Assembly: GCF_029407905.1 (NCBI RefSeq)
Contig: NC_073643.1
Coordinates: 41,636,501-41,700,500 of the forward strand
From: Bubalus kerabau
Taxonomy: Eukaryota > Chordata > Mammalia > Artiodactyla > Bovidae
Reading direction: 5' to 3'
Length of the DNA stretch: 64,000 nucleotides
Shown: positions 42,322-54,429 of the stretch, piece after piece
Layout: every line of letters starts with the position of its first letter
How positions within the stretch are numbered: position 1 is the stretch's first letter
Notes under the pieces: generated by a model
What the model was told of the DNA's origin: nothing
Databases searched by the model: none
What the model saw: only the letters and a program-made list of their open reading frames with translations
Made by a program: the position numbers and the translations under genes

Positions 42322-43944
42322 CTAAAACCATTTCTGAGGTTCTGAAATTGGCACGGTTTTCATCAAGAGAAACATTAATACCGAGTGAGAACTGTGTCAA
42401 TTTAAGCAGAAGCCTACCTGCCAAGTCAGACTATGCCCATCCCTCGGCCCACCACGACATTGTTCCGGGTCTGCCATGCCTCTGTTGGGGAGAAGATAGG
42501 AAGAGGAGGAAGTTAACAGCAGAACTAACATCCGCTTCCAGCTGGGTGACCTACTTTGTGAAATAGGGCACGTGAATGCAATCATGATCTTTAAGATTTC
42601 TTAAGCTCTGAAGAAATTATACAGTGCCTTGATTCTGCCTGCAGCCCCGTTGAAGATCACATGTGCTTGCTAGTAAATTTCTGCTGCCGGAAAGAGGGTT
42701 CTGAAGTCACTCTAGCACTAACTTCAAAACCTGTTCCCCTCGCAACTCAAGGACGGAAACCTTGAACTTCTGAATTTGCTGACCTGTTTGAAATGAGGTG
42801 GGAGGAAAAGTATTTTAGTAAAAGATACTGCTTAATCTTTGGTGTGTTCCTCAATCTCAAATGAATGGAATTGCAGTCGTTGGGCAGTTTAGCGAGATTC
42901 TTTATAACAAGCTTGGCTCCTACCGGCGGACTTATCACTCTAAAAACACTCTGGGAGCAATTACACACTCAGTAACACCTTATTAAGTAGCAATTTTATC
43001 TAACCTCACCCGTTTCTTTCTAAGTGTGAGAATGAAGGGAGAAATGAAATAAAATATATTGTGAGGCTCCATTTGCTCTCCCCTTGGACAGTATGGAGGG
43101 CGTTAGGGTGGCGTAATACATGCGTGAGTGCCATGCGGAAGTTGAGGGAGGGGGAATTTTGGTTAACACTTCCCACTCTCCACCACATACTTGAAGTCAG
43201 TCCCAATTCCCAATGCTGACAGAGAAATGGGGAGGTGTGAGAGGGAAATAGCGACTTGCTGGCGCCATCCCCATTTCAAGCAGCAAATGTGCATGTAGCA
43301 CTAATCCTGTTTTCCAGTTGGGGGTCTTAACCTGAGTCTAGAAACAACTGAGAAACAGCATGAGATAGTCTCTTGAGGGGACAGTGATCAGCTGTTTCTT
43401 TATTCTCATTTCATCTTAATTCTTGGTGGTAAGATTTGTTAAATTTCCTGAACAGACCTAAATTAATTTATGACAAACTACGCTAGTGCAATCGGTGCTG
43501 AAACAAATGCATACAGATAAGTAGGGAGATAAAATGAATCTGCAACTAGAAGACCCCAAGATAATGCATTTAAAATGTTTTTACTGACATCTTTCCCGTA
43601 TAATGATTCCAAAGTACTTAGTAACAGATTTGCTTTCCTTTTTATCCTCCCTCCTTCTGCTTTCTCTATTTCCCGAGGCCAGTGAAGAAAATGAAAAAAA
43701 TGTAAATAATGAATATACTTGGATCCCTCCACCTTCTCCTTCTTAATGCTGGAGTCTTGGTTACCATTCCCTCTGCCCTTAGTTCTGAAAGATTTGTTGC
43801 CAATAATCATGAGACCTAGTGAATATCATTATTCCTTTTTTTCCTTGATGATTGAGGGTAAAGTCTTGACGGGGACAAAACTAAATTTTAGTTTTTCAAA
43901 TATCACTTATTTTAGGCATTGTCTAGCTTAAGAGACAATACTGT

Positions 43945-44125
43945 ATTTTGGACCCAGACTGTGCGTCCCTAGCTGCCCCAGTGTTACCATTTACTGGGCA
44001 CATTTCTTAATCTTCTGCCACTATTTTCACCCATTCAAAACAGGGATGGTAATAGTATCTACTTCCTAGGATTATGTGGAGGTGAAAGACCATGCCTGGC
44101 ATGTAATAGGTCTGCACTGAAAATT
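43945..44125 (+). mobile_element. MIR SINE
   Basis: gttaccatttactgggcaca, ttcacccattcaaaacaggg, atggtaatagtatctacttc and gcctggcatgtaataggtct follow the MIR order. Confidence 0.7.
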
Positions 44126-44650
44126 ATAGAATTCATTTAGGGAGCCAACATTTCTTGAGTACCAAGTGGTATGAGGAATTTTTACGGGCATCTTTAAAGG
44201 AACAGGCCCAGAACGTGCTATTTAGGAAAAATTTTACACTAAACAATATTTTGGTAGTGTTTTTTTCATGTTGTATAACAATTTTCAAAACAGCCTGCAT
44301 ACTATTCTGCAATTTAGCTAATCTGTTGGACAATTAGATTGTTGGATGTTCCCCTTTTAGGTGTGAATGTAGCTGTTGTAAATATTTGATCAAATTGATC
44401 ATTCTTCAGTTACTTAAATGTTTGCATTCTATTCTGTCTTTTAAAAATGTTTTCAGGCATGTTGCCTGAAATGTTTTGATGCATGTTGCTAAATTAGTAT
44501 AGGTTCCCTAATTTGATTTTTTGGTGGATGTGTTCTATACCAGAATGCCATCCATAATATCTTCCTCTTTTGCATATTACCTTCTTTTTTTTCTTAGACT
44601 TACTTTCTTACTTGGTCTTCTGGCCTCTTTTTTTCCTTTTGCTGGAGGAT
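44126..44650. other. No recognised feature
   Basis: AT-rich sequence; parts may be decayed L1 antisense, not certain. Confidence 0.35.
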
Positions 44651-44660
44651 GGGTAGAGTG

Positions 44661-44799
44661 ATGCTTAGTCACTCAGTCATGTCCAACTCTTTGTGACCCC
44701 ATGGACTGTAACCCTCTAGACATCTTTGTCCATGGAGATTCTCCAGGCTAGAATACTGGAGTGGGTGAGTTGCCATTTCCTTCTCCAAGTAGAGAAGTA
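44661..44799 (-). mobile_element. Bov-A SINE with TSD
   Basis: Antisense Bov-A (cttagtcactcagtcatgtc to tgccatttccttctccaagt). TSD gggtagagtg at 44,651-44,660 and 44,800-44,809. Confidence 0.88.
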
Positions 44800-44809
44800 G
44801 GGTAGAGTG

Positions 44810-45334
44810 GGACAGGCAGTTAATCTGGGCTGACTGGAAACAAAATGAGCTGATTGGCACCTCCCCTGATCTGACTCCCATCTAATCCACACAGGTGGTA
44901 TCAAAGGTCTCATCTCCCTCCAGGCTCTGAGATCATTCTGTATCCCTTGCTGGGAGAAACACTATAACTAGATCTTCATAACTCAGTGTCAGGTCACACT
45001 TCTTCAAGCTTCACTTGCTTATCTGTAATCTTGTCATGGGTTTGGGTAGTGGATTCTCTGCCTTTGCATCCTGTGTGAGACCCTCCTGTGGTTCTCAGTT
45101 TAGCAACCTGCTTCAGTGGTGGTTCTCTCTTGTCTCCAAAGCTTTGAAGAGCCTGTTTCTCTACCATCTTGTTGGCCAATTATGTAGATACTACTTCTAG
45201 TCTTGAGTGTATTCTAACTACCTCTTTTGCACTATGGAATCAGACTTATCATCAAGTCCCAGTCAGCCCAAATCTGACATGAAAGGAGAAAAAATAAAAG
45301 CAGCCACGTCATTTCTTACTTCCTTGTTCTGATC
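44810..45334. other. No recognised feature
   Basis: Unassigned sequence with two overlapping short frames on opposite strands and no domain. Confidence 0.35.
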
Positions 45335-45870
45335 ATCTATTACTGAGTGTAACCAATCACCCTGAAAGTTAGTGGCTTAAAACAGCAGTAGCTGTTTCTT
45401 TATTTGTCATGATTTCTCTGGGTCAGTGCTCTGGGAAAGGCCCAGCTAGACAGTTTGGCTTAGAGTGTTTCATGCAGTTGCAGTCAGAGGTGGCTGGGAC
45501 TGGAGCATCTGAGGGCCAGCTAGACATTTCTTTCTCAGGGTTTCTCCATGCAGTCTGTGGATCAAGTAGACTGGGCCTCCTCGTAGCGTGGCACCTTCAG
45601 GGCTGTGGGAGTTCTCCCACCGTAGCTCAGGGCTCTAGGAAGAGTGTTCTGGTGAAAAGGGCAGACATGAAATTTTATGACTGACTCTTCCAAGTGGTAT
45701 CGTGTCTGCCATTTGCTACTGGTTGAACAGTCACAAAAGCCCAGTCACATTCAAGGAGAGAATTAGATTCTGTCTCATGATGAGGAGTGTGGCTGTCTTT
45801 GGAAAATGTGATTGACCACATCCCTCTACCACATCCTCTTCTCAGCATTCCTCCAGCACAATACACTGAG
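45335..45870 (+). mobile_element. Unnamed ancient mammalian repeat
   Basis: atcatctattactgagtgta, aaagttagtggcttaaaaca, catgatttctctgggtcagt and, much later, agtcacattcaaggagagaa form an order I recognise from a common old dispersed repeat. Exact name not claimed. Confidence 0.55.
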
Positions 45871-46944
45871 GTCTTTGGAGAAATGGGTAGACATTTTCCT
45901 CTCACCTAGGTAAGTGATTTCTCTGCATCTGTTAAACCAGATCATGTCTCCCTCCATTCCCTAGAAGGCCTTTCTCAACTCTCTACAGTGCTGTCTTTGC
46001 TTCTGAGCTATGAAATAACAGACATTGGAATACTGCCTTATATTTTACAAATCACAGTGCCAGATATTCCACTTTGTATCTTTATTCATGTTGTACTGGT
46101 CTGTGTGTTTCCCTACCTAGGAACAGGAATCCTCATTATGAATCTTGGTGTTACCTCCCACCCCTACCACCACCGTAGCATTGAGATCCACATTAACTTT
46201 ACATGGACAACTGCTGAATGAAAAAATGAATGAATGCATGAGAATTAAAAAAAAAAAAAAGGCATAAGCATGTGCTGAAAAACATAATTCACTAAGAAAA
46301 TTGGGCTTAAAAATGCCTTCCTTTAAAACTGTATTTGGCTCAAGATATCCTTTTTTAGTGGGCAGTCATATGGTCACAAAGTTCTAAGTCCTGCTATTTA
46401 CCCAAGGCATCCCTTGGACTTTGCTGCCTTCTAAGCTTAGCAGACCAGTTAAAGCAGAGTTTATGGTAAAAGAGAGTGTAAATTAAGGGGCTGGGATACA
46501 TCATTAGACATATGGTCTCCTAGGAATTTAGATCTTCCTGTAGTAGGTGGAATTTGTAACATTCTGGCCTCTAGGACCATATGGTTGTATTTAGAGATGC
46601 CAACAGAAATAAATACTTGACTTCCAATGCAAGATTCTTTTTTTTGCTGGCCCTCCCAAACAGCCATATAAGTTTCCTGTGCAAAATTTAAAAGAACAGA
46701 ATTAACATTTAGTTCTCATCATTTTACTGATTTGTTTGTGATCATTTAACACAGGGTATAGAATGGGTTCATCAAGGGCCAATCCCGCCGAGGGTCAGTG
46801 ACCCGGAGCCATCCCTGAGGTGAGCAAAGATATGTGCCTGATCTGTACCATATGACTCTGCACTCTTAGCTGTAGCTGACTAGACTGGGTTCATTCCACA
46901 TCTCAGACAACAACTTGGGCCAGTGGCTTAAGAAATGGCTTGGT
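45871..46944. other. No recognised feature
   Basis: Unassigned sequence with a poly-A run at about 46,247-46,260 after an L2-like gaatgaatgcatgag end. No gene evidence. Confidence 0.35.
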
Positions 46945-48690
46945 TTTATAAGATCTGCTTTAAATAGAAATGAAGCAAAAAGAAACTCTTCTAGCAACAA
47001 ACAACTGGAAATTAAAATGACAAAAACAATGCTATTTACACAGCATTGGAAAAATGAAATACTTAGGGGGTAAATTTGACAAAAGATGTTCCAGATCTGT
47101 ATACTGAAAACTATAGAACATTGCTGAGAGAAACTACAGGTGATACACAAAATGAAGAGATAATCCATTACATGAATTGGAAGATTCATTATTAAAGTGC
47201 TGATGCTCCCCAAATTAAACTAGAGTCTTTGTAATCCCATTTGAAATTCCAGCAGATTGTTTTAAGAGAAAGAAATTAAAAAAAAAATAGAATTAAACTA
47301 ATTTCCTGATTGTAAGATTTACTGTAAAGCTATAATAATCAAGACAGTATGGTATTGAAGCCAAGGTAGATAAGTAGATTAATGAAGTAGAATACAGACT
47401 CCAGAAATTGACCCAAGAATATCTGATTAATAGACTTTCTGACAAAGGCCCCTCAAAAGGCAGTTCAATGGAGAAAGAACAGTTTTTCCAACAAATTGTT
47501 GCAGAGCAATTGTATATCCATGTGCCACAAAATAAACCTCAATCCATACCTCATACTATATACAAAAATGGACTGAAAATGATCCACAGACTTAAATGTA
47601 AAACCAAAAACTGTAAAATTTCTATGAGAAAGCAGAACCTTGTGACCTTGAGTTCAGTGTATGTTTTAGATATAACATCAAAAGCATGAACCATAATAAA
47701 ATTAATACATTAGACTTCATCAAATTATGATTTTCTTCTATTTTAAAGGAATGAGAAAGTAAACCACAGAGTGGGAGAGAATATTAACAAATCACATACA
47801 TGGGAAAGAATTTATATCTAGAATACCTAAAAAATTCTCAAAGCACAACAAGAAAACAAATAACCTAATAAAGTGGGCAAAAGATTTGAATGTGTACTTC
47901 AGCAATGAAGATGTACAGATGGCAATTAAGCACATGAAAAGATACTCAACATTATTATTCACTAGAGAATGCAAATTAAAACCACAAGTAAGTAGCATTG
48001 CACTGATTAGAATGGCTAAAGTTAAAACAAGATTGACATAACAAGTGTTAGTGGGGGTGTGGAACAACCAGAACTCCCATACATTGTGTGGGAATGTAAA
48101 ATGGTACAACCGTTTTGGAAAAGAGTTCAGCAGCAGTTTCTTAACAGTTTAAATATGCACTTCCTATGAGACCCAGCTGTTCCAATCCCAGGTATTTACT
48201 GAATCACAACGAAAATGTGTGTTTATACGAGATTGTACACAAATATTCATAGAAATCTTATTCATTGCTAGTCAAATAACTAAAAACAATACAAATAGCA
48301 ATCAATAGGTAAATGGATGAACAAACTGTGGTATGTCCCTGTAGTGGAATACTGTCAGGCCACAGGGAAAAAGAAATGGAATATTGCTATAGGCAATGTC
48401 ATGGATGAATCTCAAAATAAGTATGCTGAGTAAAAGAAACCAGACAAATGAGTACATACTGCATAATTCTTTTTATAAGAAAGTTTAGAAACTACAACCT
48501 AAACTGCATGTGAGCAATTGCATGAGGGTGGCGAGAGGAAGTAGAGAGAGGCAAAGAGGATTAAGAAAAGATTTAGGAAATTTGGGGAATGACAGATCTG
48601 TTCACTCTTTTAATTGTGATGATAAATTCACAGATGTGTGTATATGTAAAAATTCAGCAAACTGAATTTTAAATATGTGAATTATAACTC
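46945..48690 (+). mobile_element. Old L1 ORF2 end and 3'UTR, about 1.75 kb
   Basis: Continuous L1 order: aagatgttccagatctgtat, attccagcagattgttttaa, atggtattgaagccaaggta, taaagtgggcaaaagatttg, atggatgaacaaactgtggt, ctataggcaatgtcatggat. The longest surviving frame (47,408-47,689) is only 93 codons. Extensively mutated; non-functional. Confidence 0.85.
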
Positions 48691-48697
48691 AATAAGT

Positions 48698-48790
48698 GAA
48701 GGAAGGAAGGAAGAAAAAGAGAGAGGGAGGAGGAAGGGAAGAAAGGAAGGAAATGAGGAAAGAAAAGGGGGGAAAAAGAGGGGAAAGAGC
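48698..48790 (+). repeat. Purine-rich (GGAA)n/(GA)n tract
   Basis: Almost all A/G for about 90 bp, starting gaaggaaggaaggaag. It directly follows the L1 3' end. Such tracts expand readily. Confidence 0.9.
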
Positions 48791-49234
48791 GCGTGAATGT
48801 GAGAGCAAGCAAACCAAGAGAAACAGAGACTGATCAAGAAAGGCTGAGTTATGCCAACAGCAGGACTCTAGGGGACGCTGAGGAAACCACAAGATAACCA
48901 GACGGCTAAGGTGTCTTAGATCCCAGAGGGGTCCAGTTCAGTCCTCATGAGGAGCGACAGTCAGTTCCCTGTTCTTGATGAGATTCTATTATTATTATTT
49001 CTCCTCTCCTCTCCTCTCCTTAATTAAGCTGTATCTTTGCCTTTTGTGCTTGTCTCTCAGTTCCCAGACTGGGATATATGTAAGTCTTCACTTTGAGTTT
49101 GTAGATCACCCTATGAACATGGGACAGGGAGAAGGAGAGGGCCCAAAGACTACCTTGCCTTCCTCTGGAAGGATGTTCATACTTGAAAGCTGGTGCTTCT
49201 CCAACTGGCTGTTGTCCCAGACAGTAGCGTCCCT
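48791..49234. other. Unassigned; short ATT and TCTCC runs
   Basis: Contains an (ATT)n run at about 48,987-48,999 and a (CTCCT)4 run at 49,001-49,020. No gene or dispersed repeat recognised. Confidence 0.5.
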
Positions 49235-49330
49235 TTGAAAGCTACTGGAGGGCAGGGACTGTATTTATCTTTGAGTTTAGCACAGTGATGAGCTAGATAG
49301 GTGCTCAATACATGCTTATTAAACATATAT
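49235..49330 (+). mobile_element. L2 3' end
   Basis: actggagggcagggactgta, ttatctttgagtttagcaca and ataggtgctcaatacatg match the L2 3' core. Confidence 0.75.
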
Positions 49331-49444
49331 TTGAAATTAGAAGAGAAATTGCCTCATGTTCGGTCACAGGGGAAGCTTCCATCCTGACTTTATAATGCTC
49401 AAAGAGAATTTCCATATAAACCATTTAGAACTATCTGATTTCCA

Positions 49445-49735
49445 AGTTCTCTCACTCACTCATTTCACAAACATTGATATTTATTGAGTACCTGCTATAT
49501 TCTGGGGTCATTCCATTCAAAGTAAGCTATGAACAAGTAGGCCTAAGCTCTGCCTTTATGGAGATTAGTTGGGGAGACAGAAAATAAATGAGGCAAATAA
49601 GTAAAGCTTGTAGTGTATTACATAAGTGCTTAGGAAAAAAAGATAAGTGTAGGAAGGGGTTTAGGGAGCACCACGGTATGGTGAAGGTTATAATTTTATA
49701 AAGGATGAGCAGGAGAGGCTTACAGAGAATTCAAA
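49445..49735 (-). mobile_element. L2 antisense
   Basis: ctcactcatttcacaaacat, tattgagtacctgctatatt, ttggggagacagaaaataaa and cataagtgcttaggaaaaaa follow antisense L2. Confidence 0.7.
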
Positions 49736-49739
49736 GGTT

Positions 49740-50045
49740 ATACTTCCAACTGGAATGGGTTATGCTACAAAGGGAATTTATTAGTTCACCTAAGTATAAT
49801 GAGTCCATCCCTAAGCACAGCTGGATGTGGTGTCTGAATGAAGATTTCTGAAATCTGTTTCATATCTTGACTTTGCTTTCTTCTCTTTGGTTTCAACATT
49901 GAGTTGGTAGTCTCCCAGTAACAAGATGGCTGCTGGATTTGCAGTCTCTTAACTCAGAGGTCCTAGGGAAAAGACGTCTTTTCCAATGGTTCCAACACGT
50001 CTTGATATTCAGTCTTATTGGTCTAGCTAGGATCACATGGAACTG
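49740..50045 (+). mobile_element. Family X ancient repeat, partial
   Basis: aagggaatttattagttcac, ttgactttgctttcttctct and aacaagatggctgctggatt resemble the 29.6-kb copy. Confidence 0.45.
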
Positions 50046-50644
50046 TTAGTATGCTAATTATCTGGGCTCAGCCAACTCTGTGCTCTGGGGTGGAACTTGG
50101 AAAGTGAGGTCTGATGATGCAAACGCCAAATACTGAAGTGTTAAGGTAGGGGGTTTCCACCGAAAGGAAACACGGGAAGGCATTTACAACAAATGAACAC
50201 CATCCCAGCCCTTACTTGGGGAGGAAAGGCTGCATACTGAGGCTCACCAAGCATCTGCTCTGTGTAAAAGCATAAAACAGCCATAGGTCAGAACTACACA
50301 GGGTGCTTGGGTTCCTTGCAAACCATTTCTCTGCTGGGCATTAGCCTAAGAGTATCTATAGATGACCCTTACGTATGGACCGACCATTCCAAAATGCTTA
50401 ATCCTTAGGATCTAAGATTCCAAGGTGATATTGTTAAATTGAGAACTGAAATATGTCCGAAGCAAGGGAGATGGATTATATTGTAGAGGCTTGATGTCAG
50501 GAGTAGAGTGTTTACAATGGATTTCCTAGTGAATTCACTCCAAGATGATTCCAGGTTGTAAAGTGACTACTGTATAGGTGAGGATGCTAGATGAGTAGGC
50601 TGGAGTCCCATAATCCTTTTAGATTTCTGTTCCCGAGAAGCAGG
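50046..50644. other. No recognised feature
   Basis: Unassigned single-copy-like sequence. Confidence 0.35.
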
Positions 50645-50855
50645 AGAATATAGCAGTTAAGTGCATAGTTCAGAGTCAGAGAGATACGGGTTATAAATCC
50701 AGTTCTACCACTTCTACTGAATAAGTTGGTTTACCTATGTCATGCCTTTGTTTTCTCATTTATAACATGGGATATGCCTAAGATCTGTATCATAGGATTC
50801 TTCAGTTAATACATATAAAGTCTTAGTTCTTATTGTCATGATCATTACGATTTAT
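50645..50855 (+). mobile_element. MIR SINE
   Basis: atagcagttaagtgcatagt, gggttataaatccagttcta, ttgttttctcatttataaca and taatacatataaagtcttag follow the MIR order. Confidence 0.75.
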
Positions 50856-51148
50856 GGCCCAACAGGTAAGTCAGGGATTGTCCATGTGGTATAATTTGGA
50901 GACATTAGAAAGCATGTACTCAAAACATCTTCCCTACACACCTGCCTTGGTTTCTGAGGTGCCCATGCTCTTTCATGCCTTTGGTTTGAGGAAGAGGTTT
51001 ATCTATTCTGGAAGTTTTAAACGTTCCAACAGTTGTGCTTCAAGGACCACTAGGGAAGGGAAGAGGTGAGGGGATCAGATAACCCTTGGTCTCCTCACCT
51101 ACTATCTCCAGCAGAGAAGTTTTATCTGTTTTACATACTGACTTCTAC

Positions 51149-51243
51149 ATGAGGGGCTTGCTTAGAGAATTCCATGGGCAAAGGAGCCTGGCAGGCTACA
51201 GTCCATGGGGTTGCAAGGAGTTGGACATGACTGAGCAACTTTC
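51149..51243 (+). mobile_element. Bov-A 3' fragment with TSD
   Basis: agaattccatgggcaaagga to gactgagcaactttc. TSD acttctac at 51,141-51,148 and 51,244-51,251. Confidence 0.82.
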
Positions 51244-51251
51244 ACTTCTAC

Positions 51252-51847
51252 CTGAGAATTTCTTTGATGAGGAGTTCTGTGGCTGAGAAAAAAGTTTAGA
51301 AATGACTGCATCAAAGCATCAGTGACCCCTGTTAAAGCATCATTATATCATCTGGAGAGGGATTGGGGGTGTTTTACTTGAAGAAGAAAAACCACAGGTG
51401 GGATGATGCTGACTGTTTTCATGAAACTGATCATCACCATGTGGGGTCCAGAGAATCAACATGAGGCTAATTTCACCTTGGTGGGTAAAAGAGGATGATC
51501 TTTCTAACAATTCAAGCTGTTCTTCCAGTAATTCATTTTTAGGATAGGGATACACTGCTGTCCTTGGAGACATCTTAGCAAAGGCTTTTGGCTGTCAGGG
51601 ATAGTACTGAGGGGGTTCCCTCAAGAGTAGAATAATGAACTGGGACGGCCAAGATTTATTTTAAACTGTAAAATTCTGTCATTCTGAGTAACACAGAAAG
51701 CTATTAAGGTGTTATACCCCCATGTACTTCTTGGTGAAATTTTATCACCTATGTTAGATTCTTAGAGTATGACTTTAAAAGAATGTACCATAGACAGTTG
51801 AATTTTGAACTTATTTTAGACTTAGAGAAAAGTTTCATGAATAGTTC
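51252..51847. other. No recognised feature
   Basis: Unassigned sequence; a short minus frame (51,343-51,573) lacks a domain. Confidence 0.35.
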
Positions 51848-51860
51848 AAAAAAAAGTTTC

Positions 51861-52185
51861 GGACTTCCCTGGTGGTCTAGTGGTGGTTAAAAATCTGCCT
51901 GCCAATGCAGGGGACATAGTTCAGTCCCTGGTCTGGGAAGATTCCACATGCCCCAGGGCAATGAAGCCCGTGTGCCGCAACTACTGAGCCCATACTCTAG
52001 GGCTGCTGAGCTCCAACTGCTGAAATCCATGCCTTTGAGCTTGTGCAGCAAGAGAAGCCACCACAGTGAGAAGCTTGAGCACCCCAACTAGAGAGTGGCC
52101 CCTGCTTTCCAGAACTAGAGAAAGCCTACGTGCAGCAACAAAGACCTAGTGCAGTCAAAAATAAATTAAAAAATTTTTTTTAGAA
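51861..52185 (+). mobile_element. CHR-type tRNA-Glu SINE, full length
   Basis: The most complete CHR copy here: head ggacttccctggtggtctag, tgccgcaactactgagccca, gcaagagaagccaccacagt, tagagaaagcctacgtgcag and the aaaaataaattaaaa tail. aaaaaagttt flanks it (left within 51,850-51,859, right at 52,192-52,201). Confidence 0.9.
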
Positions 52186-52203
52186 AATTTGAAAAAAGTT
52201 TTC

Positions 52204-52644
52204 ATTATCTCTCACCCAGCTTCTCTTAATGTTAATATCTTGTATAACTATAATGTAGCGATCAGAACCAGGAAATTAACATTGGTGTTATATTGTTAAC
52301 TACATTAAAGATCTTATTAAAATTCCATCAGATTTTTCATTATAGTCTTTTTCTTCAACAGTGAAAAACTAGGTTTTATTATTTACAGTTATCTTTTGTT
52401 ATTTGATCAATGTTAGCAAAAATGACATGAGGTGGTTTTAAAATTATTAACTGTTAACCCTTGAAAGAAACATGTTTCCTGTAATTTGTGGAGCTCTATT
52501 ATCCAGAATCATGTAATTTTAGAGTTTAGATGTCATCTCAGCAGTAACAGTTTCTCTTTTTCCTCTTGAGGGAATCCCTTCAGTATGGTCCCTGACAGCC
52601 CATCTTGGGGAACTCCTTCTCATGGGTTTTGTTCAGAAGTATAT
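52204..52644. other. No recognised feature
   Basis: AT-rich unassigned sequence. Confidence 0.35.
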
Positions 52645-53880
52645 TGTCACTCATTTAACAGATACCTATTTAGCACCTAGCTAAAGGTATATATCAGACA
52701 TTAGGGATACAGAAATAATAGATATGACTCTTGCCTTCTAGAAATTTGTACTCTAGAAGGAGAGAAACACATGGGCAATTATAATGGAGCAGAATGTGGG
52801 ATAGAAGAAGGAAAGCAAATAATAATTATATCAGATCAGATCACATCAGTCGCTCAGTCGTGTCCGACTCTTTGCGACCCCATGAATCGCAGCATGCCAG
52901 ACCTCCCTGTCCATCACCAACTCCCGGAGTTCACCTAGACTCATGTCCATCGAGTCAGTGATGCCATCCAGCCATCTCATCCTCTGTTGTCCCCTTCTCC
53001 TCCTGCCCCCAATCCCTCCCAGCATCAGAGTCTTTTCCAATGAGTCAGCTCTTCACATGAGGTGGCCAAAGTACTGGAGTTTCAGCTTTAGCATCATTCC
53101 TTCCAAAGAAATCCCAGGGCTGATCTCCTTCAGAATGGACTGGTTGGATCTCCTTGCAGTCCAAGGGACTCTCAAGAGTCTTCTCCAACACCACAGTTCA
53201 AAAGCATCAATTCTTCGGCACTCAGCCTTCTTCACAGTCCAACTCTCACATCCATACATGACCACTGGAAAAACCATAGCCTTGACTAGATGAACCTTTG
53301 TTGGCAAAGTAAAGTCTCTGCTTTTGAATATGCTATCTAGGTTGGTCATAACTTTCCTTCCAAGGAGTAAACGTCTTTTAATTTCATGGCTGCAGTCACC
53401 ATTTGCAGTGATTTCGGAGCCCCAAAAAATAAAGTCTGACACTGTTCCACTGTTTCCCCATCTATTTCCCATGAAGTGGTGGGACCGGATGCCATGATCT
53501 TCGTTTTCTGAATGTTGATCTTTAAGCCAACTTTTTCACTCTCCACTTTCACTTTCATCAAGAGGCTTTTGAGTTCCTCTTCACTTTCTGCCATGAGGGT
53601 GGTGTCATCTGCATATCTGAGGTTATTGATATTTCTCCCGGCAATCTTGATTCCAGCTTGTGTTTCTCCAGTCCAGCGTTTCTTATGATGTACTCTGCAT
53701 ATAAGTTAAATAAACAGGGTGACAATATACAGCCTTGACGAACTGCTTTTCCATGGGATAAATGCTGGGGTAGGATAAATACTATGGGAGCATAGAGTGG
53801 GTACCTCACCCTTCCTGGGGTATCAGAAAGACTTTCAAGAGAAGATGATGGGTGAGCTGAGTGGAGAAGGATTGGATCCC
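52645..53880 (-). mobile_element. L2 antisense, split by BovB
   Basis: Left part: cactcatttaacagatacct, gacattagggatacagaaat, gggcaattataatggagcag. Right part, from about 53,756: ggataaatactatgggagca, actttcaagagaagatgatg. The BovB at 52,839-53,755 separates them. Confidence 0.6.
52839..53755 (-). mobile_element. BovB 3' portion
   Basis: The tail is the variant cagatcagatcacatcagtc rather than (agttc)n. Minus frames at 53,558-53,809 (VRQGCILSPCLFNLYAEYI), 53,346-53,594 (MAESEEELKSLLMKVKVE) and 53,053-53,472 (SDFIFWGSEITANG, AFELWCWRRLLRVPW) cover the RT from just before motif C to the C-terminus, with frameshifts. 5'-truncated near the GKGV codons. Confidence 0.92.
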
Positions 53881-53963
53881 TAGAATCAGTTCGTCCAAAG
53901 TCTCCTCCACATCCTCCATCTTCAAGGAGTGTGATTCTGAAAGTGGTCGGAGGATCGATCTCT

Positions 53964-53968
<5 letters not shown>

Positions 53969-53997
<29 letters not shown>
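53969..53997 (+). repeat. (CA)14 microsatellite
   Basis: Fourteen uninterrupted CA units followed by an interrupted cacacacata/catacat region to about 54,035. Probably length-polymorphic. Confidence 0.95.
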
Positions 53998-53998
<1 letters not shown>

Positions 53999-54219
53999 AT
54001 ACATACATGTATATCCCCACACACATACATATATATTCAGTGAGCTAATTTATTAAATCTGTAAGGCACTTTACTAACTGTTATTGCTTGTTATTTCATG
54101 GACATTTGGTAACAATCTTTGCAGATCTAATGGGTGGTGTTTGGCTACTGTGAGGAGAAAGACTATAAGAAGGCAAGAGTGGACGTCATGATCCAGGCCA
54201 GAGATGATGTATCTTGGAC

Positions 54220-54385
54220 ATAGAGAATGAGAAATTAGACTAGTGTCTGTTGGGTCCCTTAGTAGCCTTGGGATCTTGGTCAAGGTACTTAACCTCTCTG
54301 AGCCTCTGTTCCGTTATAGATCCAATAGGATTAAGAATGCCTATTTCACTGAACAAATGTGAGAATTCAGAATAATATGTAAATT
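54220..54385 (+). mobile_element. MIR SINE
   Basis: agccttgggatcttggtcaa, ggtacttaacctctctgagc, ctctgttccgttatagatcc: MIR core, well preserved. Confidence 0.8.
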
Positions 54386-54429
54386 GAGGTTATGCATTAA
54401 GGAATATGGCTGCAATGTTTATTACTTAT

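Larger units (their letters stand above)
41669..43944. other. 2.3-kb block without recognised repeats
   Basis: No SINE, LINE or hAT element was recognised, in strong contrast with the flanking BovB cluster. CpG is visibly denser at 41,990-42,700 and near 42,870-43,270 than elsewhere in the window. No long open frame with a domain. This is the best candidate for host regulatory sequence, possibly with a first exon. Confidence 0.45.

Noticed and set aside
43478..43810. 110-codon minus frame beside the CpG-rich block
   Set aside because: Considered as an exon of a gene driven from the 42-kb block, but it is AT-rich, has no recognisable domain and no flanking consensus splice sites that I could support.
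48698..48790. Purine tract as a regulatory GAGA-type element
   Set aside because: It directly follows an L1 3' end and grades into (GGAA)n; simple-repeat growth from an A-rich tail explains it.
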